A DNA stretch of 64,000 nucleotides, from contig JAJTCM010000001.1 of assembly GCA_021325675.1 (NCBI GenBank), positions 682,001 to 746,000 on the forward strand, in the 5' to 3' direction. Shown piece by piece: positions 8,946 to 15,233 of the stretch. The notes under the pieces are model-generated. The model was not told where the DNA came from. It did not search any database and saw only the letters and a program-made list of their open reading frames with translations. This stretch comes from Crocinitomicaceae bacterium. GTDB taxonomy: Bacteria; Bacteroidota; Bacteroidia; Flavobacteriales_D; Crocinitomicaceae. Positions within the stretch are counted from its first letter, which is position 1. Every line of letters starts with the position of its first letter. The translations under genes were made by a program, and so were the position numbers.

Positions 8946-9482
8946 ATGAAAATTTTAAAAAGAATAGGGATAACAATCCTCGTAATTATATTGCTTTTCC
9001 TTGTCGTAGCTGCGTTTGTGAAAAAAGACTATGCTGTTGAACGGGAAATTGTCATTAATAAGCCAAAGCAGGAAGTATTCGATTATATCAAAATGCTTAA
9101 AAACCAGAACAACTACAGCGTTTGGTCAAAGATGGACCCGAACATGAAGAAAAGCTACCGCGGAACAGATGGAACAGTTGGTTTCGTTTCTGCCTGGGAC
9201 AGTAAAAAAGACGATGTTGGTAAAGGCGAGCAGGAAATCAAAAAGATCACCGAAGGAAAGCGTGTTGATTTTGAGCTGCGTTTCATTAAGCCTTTCGAAG
9301 CGACGGAACAAGCTTACATGAAAACGGAAGCTGAAGGCGCAAGTTCCACGAAAGTGAAATGGGGATTTGACGGCCACATGCCTTACCCGATGAACATCAT
9401 GCTCCTTTTCATGGATATGGAAGCTATGATTGGAAAAGATCTTGAAAACGGCTTAAAAAACCTCAAAGGCGAGCTGGAATAA
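8946..9482 (+). CDS. SRPBCC (START/polyketide-cyclase-like) protein, membrane-anchored
   Basis: 178 residues. An N-terminal membrane helix (about 7-26) is followed by an SRPBCC ligand-binding domain (INKPKQEVFDYIKMLKNQNN, YRGTDGTVGFVSAWDS). It is a clear paralogue of the protein at 11086-11616, which shares the LKNQ(E/N)NYS and YRGTDGTVGF blocks, suggesting local duplication. No catalytic residues can be assigned; probably a hydrophobic-ligand-binding protein facing outward from the inner membrane. A terminator follows at 9533. Confidence 0.88.
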   Translation: MKILKRIGITILVIILLFLVVAAFVKKDYAVEREIVINKPKQEVFDYIKMLKNQNNYSVWSKMDPNMKKSYRGTDGTVGFVSAWDSKKDDVGKGEQEIKKITEGKRVDFELRFIKPFEATEQAYMKTEAEGASSTKVKWGFDGHMPYPMNIMLLFMDMEAMIGKDLENGLKNLKGELE

Positions 9483-9532
9483 ACATAACAATCGCACTGA
9501 TTTTTACTTGCGAAAAATAATTCACTATGAGG

Positions 9533-9560
9533 AGCCCCGCTTTTTGCGGGGCTTTTCTTT
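9533..9560 (+). terminator. Rho-independent terminator
   Basis: AGCCCCGC (9533-9540), loop TTTTT, GCGGGGCT (9546-9553), then TTTCTTTT. Perfect 8-bp GC-rich stem; ends the VOC-SRPBCC transcript. Confidence 0.92.
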
Positions 9561-9700
9561 TGCCACGAATGGCACCAATTTCATTTTTTTTTGCTGATAT
9601 TAAGAATGAGGCCCGATTATATTATGCATTTTTTAGAAGTTTTCTCCCGGGCGCGCAATGAAATTTATAGTATATTTATCCGGTAAATCTAACACTTGAT

Positions 9701-10159
9701 ATGGAAAACAAAATCACTCCTTTTTTATGGTTCGACGGCGATGTCGAGGAGGCCATCAATTTTTACACAACGGTCTTCAAACAGGCTAAAGTGCTTTCTT
9801 CCCGCCGCGGACCTGAAGGAAAGGTTTTTACCGCCACTTTTGAAATCGAAGGGCAGCGTTTCATGGCGCTCAACGGCGGGCCGATGTACAGCTTTACCCC
9901 TGCTGTATCGTTTTTCGTAAAATGTACGGGCCAGGAAGAAGTCGATGAGTTATGGAACAAGCTTTCCGAAGGCGGAGAAATACAGCGCTGCGGTTGGCTC
10001 AAAGACAAATTCGGCCTTTCGTGGCAAATCATCCCTGATACGCTTGAAAAATTATTGGGTGATCCCGATCAGCAAAAAGTACAGCGTGTTATGCAAGCCA
10101 TGTTCCAAATGGATAAAATTGATATTTCACGATTAAATCAAGCATACAATGAAAACTAA
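9701..10159 (+). CDS. VOC-family (PhnB-type) protein
   Basis: 152 residues of the short PhnB/demethylubiquinone-methyltransferase-like VOC family: start MENKITPFLWFDGDVEEAIN, the FY-x-VF motif, MALNGGP, and the C-terminal DKFGLSWQIIPD. The last part (LLGDPDQQKVQRVMQAMFQM) is typical of this subfamily. Its 3' end overlaps the next SRPBCC gene by 11 nt, so the two are translationally coupled. Substrate unknown. Confidence 0.92.
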   Translation: MENKITPFLWFDGDVEEAINFYTTVFKQAKVLSSRRGPEGKVFTATFEIEGQRFMALNGGPMYSFTPAVSFFVKCTGQEEVDELWNKLSEGGEIQRCGWLKDKFGLSWQIIPDTLEKLLGDPDQQKVQRVMQAMFQMDKIDISRLNQAYNEN

Positions 10160-10562
10160 AGTAACCGTACAAAGTACAATCCAGGCACCGGTGAACAAAG
10201 TCTGGAAATTCTGGAATGAGCCGGAGCACATTAAGCAATGGGCTTTTGCTTCTGACGACTGGCACGCACCCGAAGCCAGCAACGATTTGAAAGTCGGAGG
10301 ACGTTTCTCAACCACCATGGCAGCCAAAGACGGCAGTTTTTCCTTCGAGTTCGGAGGAGTATATGATCAGGTGGAGGACAATAAAGCGATCCGCTACACA
10401 ATGGATGACGGCCGCGTGACGGAGGTGAGCTTCGAAAGCGAAAACGGCGCAACCAAAGTTGTGGAAGTATTTGATGCTGAGGACACGAACCCCGTTGATA
10501 TGCAGCAAAGCGGCTGGCAGGCTATCCTGGATAACTTCAAGAAATACGTTGAATCGAATTAA
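10149..10562 (+). CDS. SRPBCC (AHSA1-like) protein
   Basis: 137 residues with the AHSA1/SRPBCC pattern: IQAPVNKVWKFWNEPEHIKQ at the N-terminus, GGRFSTTMAAKDGSFSFEF, and the C-terminal AHSA1 signature MQQSGWQAILDNFKKYVE. Soluble, no signal peptide. The overlap with the VOC gene upstream suggests a functional pair. Family members bind small hydrophobic ligands; the exact role is unknown. Confidence 0.92.
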   Translation: MKTKVTVQSTIQAPVNKVWKFWNEPEHIKQWAFASDDWHAPEASNDLKVGGRFSTTMAAKDGSFSFEFGGVYDQVEDNKAIRYTMDDGRVTEVSFESENGATKVVEVFDAEDTNPVDMQQSGWQAILDNFKKYVESN

Positions 10563-10656
10563 TTCAATGTGTTAATATGCTAATGTAATAATGTGCTAAT
10601 TCACTTTCGTGGCTGCTTCACGACTGATGACCGGCACATTATTTTTTAAGAGAAGT

Positions 10657-11064
10657 ATGGAAAAATACGAACTGAAAGAAGACATCAGGCTTGTTTGCGA
10701 GCGGGCATCGTCGTTTCCCGAAGATATTATGGGGGCGCATCAGCGTCTGCACAGCAAAATCACGCACGGCACCGGGCGGAAATATTTCGGTATTTCACAT
10801 CCTGATCCGATGGGGAAAATTATGTATTTCGCAGCAGTTGAGGAACTTGAAGCTGATGAAGCGAAAAAAGCAGGATTTGAGACTGTTATTTTAAAGAAAG
10901 GTACGTATATTAGCATAAACGTTCCGGATTACATGAACAATCCAATAGCTATCGGCCAGTCTTTTCAAAAGCTGATCACCGTGCCTGGCATTGATCCTGA
11001 AGGCTGGTGCGTTGAAATGTACGAAAGCAAAAGTGATGTTCGCTGCATGGTGCGCTTACAGTAA
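10657..11064 (+). CDS. GyrI-like small-molecule-binding protein
   Basis: 135 residues. The internal ATG at 10657 (preceded by AAGAGAAG) fits better than the upstream GTG at 10609. The fold pattern matches stand-alone GyrI/AraC effector-binding domains: DPMGKIMYFAAVEEL, then a turn with YISINVPDYMNNP and a C-terminal CVEMYESKSDVRCMVRL strand pair. Such domains bind hydrophobic cations or toxins, or inhibit gyrase. Sits among SRPBCC genes on the same strand. Confidence 0.72.
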   Translation: MEKYELKEDIRLVCERASSFPEDIMGAHQRLHSKITHGTGRKYFGISHPDPMGKIMYFAAVEELEADEAKKAGFETVILKKGTYISINVPDYMNNPIAIGQSFQKLITVPGIDPEGWCVEMYESKSDVRCMVRLQ

Positions 11065-11085
11065 CCTAATTTAAATTAAACCAAT

Positions 11086-11616
11086 ATGTTCTTAATTATC
11101 ATCATAATCGTTGCCGCCCTTGTCGTAACACCTTTGCTCATGGCTTTGATCCTGCCGAATGAATTTGTTATGATTTCCGAAATTGTGATCGAAAAGCCTG
11201 AAGATGAAGTGTTCGAATACATTATCCGCCTGAAAAACCAGGAAAATTACAGCAAATGGGTAATGGCTGACCCGAAAGTGCAGCTGGATTACCGTGGAAC
11301 TGACGGTACGGTTGGTTTTGTAGCCGCCTGGAAAAGCAACATGAAAAATGTAGGAGAAGGCGAACAGGAAATCACGAAAGTTATTGACGGAGAAGGCTAT
11401 GACGTTGAAATCCGCTTCAAAAAGCCATTCAAAGGCGTCAGTCATGCCAATGTACGCATCAAAGCTTTGTCCGACTACCAAACGCAGGTAACAACAACTT
11501 TCATTACTTATTCGGCCTTCCCTTCCAACCTGATGTCCGCTATGATGAAAAGTATACTCCTCAAAGACATGGACCAGAATTCAGCGAACCTCAAGAAAGT
11601 ATTGGAGAAGAATTAA
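11086..11616 (+). CDS. SRPBCC protein, membrane-anchored (paralogue of 8946-9482)
   Basis: 176 residues: N-terminal membrane helix (about 2-24), then an SRPBCC domain (EKPEDEVFEYIIRLKNQEN; YRGTDGTVGFVAAW; VGEGEQEITKVIDGE). Aligns end to end with the protein encoded at 8946. Same strand as the preceding GyrI-like gene, 21-bp gap. Function unknown; duplication of this gene type within 2.5 kb implies selection for more than one ligand range or dosage. Confidence 0.87.
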   Translation: MFLIIIIIVAALVVTPLLMALILPNEFVMISEIVIEKPEDEVFEYIIRLKNQENYSKWVMADPKVQLDYRGTDGTVGFVAAWKSNMKNVGEGEQEITKVIDGEGYDVEIRFKKPFKGVSHANVRIKALSDYQTQVTTTFITYSAFPSNLMSAMMKSILLKDMDQNSANLKKVLEKN

Positions 11617-11657
11617 AAATGTAGAATGGAAAATTAAGAGTCAGTGAGAAAACTTTT

Positions 11658-11699
11658 CATTCTACATTCTACATTCTACATTCTACATTCTACATTCTT
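11658..11699. repeat. CATTCTA heptamer tandem repeat
   Basis: Five perfect CATTCTA units plus a partial sixth between convergent genes. Same 7-bp periodicity and similar text (read as TAGAATG) as the repeats around 2615-2740 and 51755-51810. Confidence 0.9.
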
Positions 11700-11704
11700 A
11701 TTTT

Positions 11705-12148
11705 TTAATTCTTTTCAACGAATTCCTTCAGCAGTTTTCCAATCAGCTCAGTCCAGCCGCCATTAAAGCTTTCGCGGGCAAAATCAGCATTATCTGCCGG
11801 GAACGTATTCAAACCTTTGTGTGTCAATACCACACGCGTTTGTCCGTTTTCATCCCATAGCTCAAAGCTGACGTAAGACTTGCCGGGGTAACCGTCATAT
11901 TCCCAGCTATAAGTTAACTTTTTCAAGGGCTCGGCTTCGATCACTTCGCAGAGGTGCAGGTAATTTTCACCTTTGTGTCCCTGGCCGTAAAACCGGAAAC
12001 GAAAACCAGGCTCCGGCTTAAACTCATCAAGATCAAAATACCATTGTTTCATTTGATCTTTATCCGTCAAAGCATCCCAAACCCGCTGAACAGGTGCGTT
12101 GTAGGTCCTTTCAACAATAATCGGATTGTCATCTCTTTTTTCTTCCAT
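11705..12148 (-). CDS. SRPBCC (AHSA1) protein of an ArsR-SRPBCC operon
   Basis: 147 residues, AHSA1 type: ERTYNAPVQRVWDALTDKDQ, MKQWYFDLDEFKPEPGFRF, and the C-terminal NGGWTELIGKLLKEFVE. It is 28 bp downstream of an ArsR gene, one of the most conserved gene pairs for this family; the ArsR repressor usually controls the pair in response to an unknown ligand. Soluble. Confidence 0.94.
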   Translation of the reverse strand: MEEKRDDNPIIVERTYNAPVQRVWDALTDKDQMKQWYFDLDEFKPEPGFRFRFYGQGHKGENYLHLCEVIEAEPLKKLTYSWEYDGYPGKSYVSFELWDENGQTRVVLTHKGLNTFPADNADFARESFNGGWTELIGKLLKEFVEKN

Positions 12149-12176
12149 TTTGTATAGTTTTAATAGTTAAATAAAT

Positions 12177-12494
12177 TCACTGTTCCTTTTTTTCCAGGAA
12201 CTGCCCGAGGGCGTCCAGCTTGTTATTCCAGAAAACGGTATATTTCTCAATCCAATCGGATACTTCTTTCAGCTTATCGAGCTTCGCCTCACAGTAGCGC
12301 TCCCTGCCCTTCTGAACAACCAGTATCAATCCGCATTCGGAAAGGATTTTTATGTGCTGTGAAATTGCAGGGCGGCTGATGGTGAAATTATCCGCAATAC
12401 TGTTCAGGTTGAGCGGCTTTGCTGAAACCAGGTTTATGATTTCCCTGCGTGTCGGATCTGATATTGCCTGAAAAACGTCCCTTCTTGCCTCCAT
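12177..12494 (-). CDS. ArsR-family winged-helix repressor
   Basis: 105 residues; winged helix with DPTRREIINLVSAKPLNLNS, recognition helix region ISRPAISQHIKILSECGLI and wing VQKGRERYCEAKLDKL. There is no metal-binding Cys pattern, so it belongs to the metal-independent ArsR group that accompanies AHSA1 genes. First gene of the operon; two 16-bp palindromes directly upstream (12504-12545) look like its own operators. Confidence 0.95.
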   Translation of the reverse strand: MEARRDVFQAISDPTRREIINLVSAKPLNLNSIADNFTISRPAISQHIKILSECGLILVVQKGRERYCEAKLDKLKEVSDWIEKYTVFWNNKLDALGQFLEKKEQ

Positions 12495-12503
12495 TTTAAA
12501 TAT

Positions 12504-12545
12504 GTAAGTATTTGCTTACAAATATAAATGTAAGTATTTACTTAC
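12504..12545 (-). promoter_or_regulatory. Double operator of the ArsR-SRPBCC operon
   Basis: Two nearly identical palindromes, GTAAGTATTTGCTTAC (12504-12519) and GTAAGTATTTACTTAC (12530-12545, perfect), spaced 26 bp start to start and lying 10-51 bp upstream of the ArsR start codon. They very likely bind the ArsR dimer and give autoregulation. Confidence 0.85.
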
Positions 12546-12675
12546 GCAAATTTATTCCGGGATTTTTTTCATCACTGCCCTAAATGAAGAAAGATCACTT
12601 ATAAAAGTGATCCTTCATCAAAATAAACCATCTAAATTTAAAAACTGGTAGTATAGGTTAGTTTCTAGCTTTTTG

Positions 12676-12861
12676 TTAAATTAAATTACTAATTGCCTGA
12701 TATGCCCAGGAACAAACGGAATAGATCCCGAGGCCCAGAACGCCGAAGATAACGGAGAACAGAATTGTAAACGTTATCTTCTCTTTGAGATTGATAGCTT
12801 CACGCTGGTCAAAATCCTGCGTCCTGAATTTGGGAACTAATAAGTTATTAGTCCTTTTCAT
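12676..12861 (-). CDS. Small single-pass membrane protein
   Basis: 61 residues: a basic soluble N-terminus (MKRTNNLLVPKFRTQDFDQR) and one membrane helix (about 30-55, ITFTILFSVIFGVLGLGIY) close to the C-terminus. No family recognised. The case for a real gene rests on a normal ATG, a charged-then-hydrophobic layout, and a GTATTTATAC element 79 bp upstream in the position seen in front of the neighbouring signalling genes. Could be an auxiliary of the adjacent kinase/enzyme operon. Confidence 0.55.
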   Translation of the reverse strand: MKRTNNLLVPKFRTQDFDQREAINLKEKITFTILFSVIFGVLGLGIYSVCSWAYQAISNLI

Positions 12862-12939
12862 ATTGTTTTGTTTTAGTTTGAGTTTTGAGTAAAAATAATT
12901 TTAAATTTCAACTAAATCCTGTTTTCACTCTAAAAACAC

Positions 12940-12949
12940 GTATAAATAC
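12940..12949. promoter_or_regulatory. GTATTTATAC palindromic element, site 1
   Basis: GTATAAATAC on the plus strand within a longer imperfect palindrome (ACGTATAAATACTTACG), 79-88 bp upstream of the small membrane protein start. One of seven exact copies in the window, all intergenic. Confidence 0.7.
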
Positions 12950-13021
12950 TTACGAAAACAGCAATTAATACGCAACGCTCAAGGAAAGCTATTTTTTGGA
13001 TACAAGCTTTGAAGAAAATTT

Positions 13022-13678
13022 TCAGAAATCGTACCCGTTTTTCAGGGCATATTTGACAAGCCCTACCGTAGAATTGATGTTCAGCTTTTCCATAATTTTC
13101 TTGCGGTGGCCTTCAATTGTTCGCTTACTGATGTGAAGAATATCTGCAATTTCATGATTGGTGTGCTCTTTTACAATCAGCGCCATGATCTGGATCTCGC
13201 GTTTGGAAAGATTGTCTTCAAACTGGATGATAGACTTCATTTCCTTGCTGCGCTTGTCATCCTGGAAAATGAGCTGTGTCACTTCGTTACTAAAGTAACG
13301 CTCACCCCTCAGCACCGTAAAAATGGCTTTCACCAGCTCTTCGACGCCCGAATTCTTAAGTAAATAACCCAAAGCCCCAAGGTCAAGCGCCTGTTTTACG
13401 ATCGTCTCGTCCTTGTGCATCGTCAGGATAATTACAGGAATATGGATATCGGAAGATTTCAGCTTATTGAGCACCGAAAGCCCGTCCATTTCCGGCATGG
13501 TCAAGTCGAGAAAGATGATATCGATCATCGTATTTTTGATAACCTCCAGCACTTCCAGGCCGGTTGATGCCTCAGAAATAACGGGAACAAATTGTTTTTG
13601 CTGCTCCAGCATAAGCTTAATCCCGCTCCGGATCATCAGGTGATCATCTGCAATTAAAATATTTATCTCCTTATTCAT
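13022..13678 (-). CDS. NarL/LuxR-type response regulator
   Basis: 218 residues: receiver domain with D11-D12, phosphoacceptor D58 (IIFLDLTMPEMDG) and the T/K switch residues (ILTMHKDE; LLKNSG), then a C-terminal LuxR-type helix-turn-helix (LSKREIQIMALI, HEIADILHISKRTIEGHRKK). Its start overlaps the kinase stop by 4 nt (translational coupling). It is the last gene of the AOS-STAS-kinase operon and is the obvious candidate to bind the GTATTTATAC elements; that binding is inference. Confidence 0.94.
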   Translation of the reverse strand: MNKEINILIADDHLMIRSGIKLMLEQQKQFVPVISEASTGLEVLEVIKNTMIDIIFLDLTMPEMDGLSVLNKLKSSDIHIPVIILTMHKDETIVKQALDLGALGYLLKNSGVEELVKAIFTVLRGERYFSNEVTQLIFQDDKRSKEMKSIIQFEDNLSKREIQIMALIVKEHTNHEIADILHISKRTIEGHRKKIMEKLNINSTVGLVKYALKNGYDF

Positions 13679-14844
13679 ATATCAAAAATCAAAGTTGTTC
13701 CTTTTTCGGGCGTACTTTCATATACGTATTCCGAATCCAGCGATTTCAGCCGGTGAATGATGTTGAGTATCCCGTTTTTGTTATCGACTTTATCCATTTC
13801 AAAGCCCACACCGTCGTCACGCAGGCTGAAAGTAACGGAATTGGAATTTCCCGCCTTGCTGATCTTAATGTAAATGTTTTCCGCTTTGGAATGTTTTACC
13901 GAGTTGTTCAGGAATTCCTGGATAATCCGGTAAATAATGAGCTCGTCGTTTTTATCCTTCAGGGAAATTTCCTGCTTGGAAACGATCGTGTTGATCTTCA
14001 CGCCACCCGTCAGGTTGAGCCTGTAAGTCAGGTCTTTAATACTGGAAACGAGGTCAGTCCGGGCAAAAGAGTTTGGCGTCAGGTCGTTGGTGATTTCCCG
14101 CACGAGGTTTACCGATTCGTCCAGCATGCTGTGAATGTTCGCAATGGATTTTTTATATTTCATGGAAGTGATATCCATGTATTTCATCGCATTGAGGTAC
14201 ATTTTCATTGCATTGAGCTCCTGGCCGAGGGAATCATGTAAATCGAAAGCAATGCGTTTCCGCTCAAGCTCCTGCCCCAGGATCGTAGCTTTGAGGATCC
14301 GCTGTTCCTCGTTCTTTTTATCCGTAATATCTTTGGCAACTAGGATGAAGTGATTGTCCTTTACTTCGTTGATCTTAATCAGCGAGCTTTGCAGGTATTT
14401 TGTTTTCCGGTTGCGGATCACCGGGACCTCAAAGCTGGCTTCTTTGCGGGAAGTTTTTTTCAGCTGGTTGATTTTTTCCATGATCTCGGGCGGGAAAATA
14501 TCCGAGGTCTTTAATGTCGAAACTTCGCGGTTCTGAATGAAATATTTCAAACCTGTTTTATTGATAAAATCGATCGTTTCGTTGATGTCGAATACGATCA
14601 CAATCTGGGGAATGGAATTGAAAATCTTCAGGAAGTAATCTTTTGAGACGGATTTTTCCTGCAGCTCTTCGCCCAGCATGTTGATCCCGGATGCAATGAT
14701 ATCATTTTCGTCGTAATTCTCAGAAATCTCCAGGCGCCTGGAAAAATCCCCGTTTGCATACGAGAATATAATGTCCTGTATTTCGGAGATCACATAGCTG
14801 TTATCCTTTTCCATGGATGATTTTACTGAAACGATTTGAGCCAT
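13675..14844 (-). CDS. Soluble PAS-HisKA_3 sensor histidine kinase
   Basis: 389 residues with no membrane helix. The N-terminal segment (about 15-65) ends in a HAMP-like helical stretch, a PAS domain covers about 68-180, and the NarX-type dimerisation domain has ERKRIAFDLHDSLGQELNAM with His203. The ATPase domain contains EFLNNSVKHSKA and LRDDGVGFEMD. It therefore senses a cytosolic cue, possibly a small ligand in the PAS pocket. It overlaps the STAS-like gene by 22 nt and its partner regulator by 4 nt, so the order is enzyme, STAS, kinase, regulator in one transcript. Confidence 0.94.
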   Translation of the reverse strand: MAQIVSVKSSMEKDNSYVISEIQDIIFSYANGDFSRRLEISENYDENDIIASGINMLGEELQEKSVSKDYFLKIFNSIPQIVIVFDINETIDFINKTGLKYFIQNREVSTLKTSDIFPPEIMEKINQLKKTSRKEASFEVPVIRNRKTKYLQSSLIKINEVKDNHFILVAKDITDKKNEEQRILKATILGQELERKRIAFDLHDSLGQELNAMKMYLNAMKYMDITSMKYKKSIANIHSMLDESVNLVREITNDLTPNSFARTDLVSSIKDLTYRLNLTGGVKINTIVSKQEISLKDKNDELIIYRIIQEFLNNSVKHSKAENIYIKISKAGNSNSVTFSLRDDGVGFEMDKVDNKNGILNIIHRLKSLDSEYVYESTPEKGTTLIFDI

Positions 14845-15233
14845 TTTACAGCCTGGTTCTTGTCGGTAAACAAGCGGACAGGAATATTGTACCCGCTCAG
14901 GTTTACCTTAATTAAAAAGTTAGCCAGGAAAACAGAAAGCTTTGAATTGGTAAAAATCGCAGAAGCTTTCACGTATTCCGTCCCTTTGAAGGAGCCGAAA
15001 TAATCACGTGCTTCCTTCGAAACGCCTTTCACTGAAGATACATCCACAAAAATCAACGAATTTGTTGAATTGGAAATCTTTTTCCTATCCTCAACAATAC
15101 GCTTCGCAGCATCCAGGTCAACAAATAAGTTAGCCTTAAAAACCCCGAAGATTATGCCCTCTTCAATATAAATCGTTGCGTACTCATTGATAAATGCCTC
15201 CTTTTCTTCCATTCTTATTTGCAATTTAGACAA
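14823..15233 (-). CDS. STAS/SEC14-like protein A
   Basis: 136 residues, soluble, alternating strand/helix pattern of STAS or SEC14-like (DUF7793-type) proteins: IIFGVFKANLFVDLDAAKRI, LIFVDVSSVKGVSKEARDYF, IFTNSKLSVFLANFLIKVNL and a C-terminal VRLFTDKNQAVKWL. A paralogue lies at 17754-18146, on the other side of the enzyme gene. Such domains act as phospho-switched protein partners or bind lipids. It overlaps both neighbours, indicating tight co-expression with the kinase. No conserved Ser equivalent to SpoIIAA was assigned. Confidence 0.75.
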   Translation of the reverse strand: MSKLQIRMEEKEAFINEYATIYIEEGIIFGVFKANLFVDLDAAKRIVEDRKKISNSTNSLIFVDVSSVKGVSKEARDYFGSFKGTEYVKASAIFTNSKLSVFLANFLIKVNLSGYNIPVRLFTDKNQAVKWLKSFQ

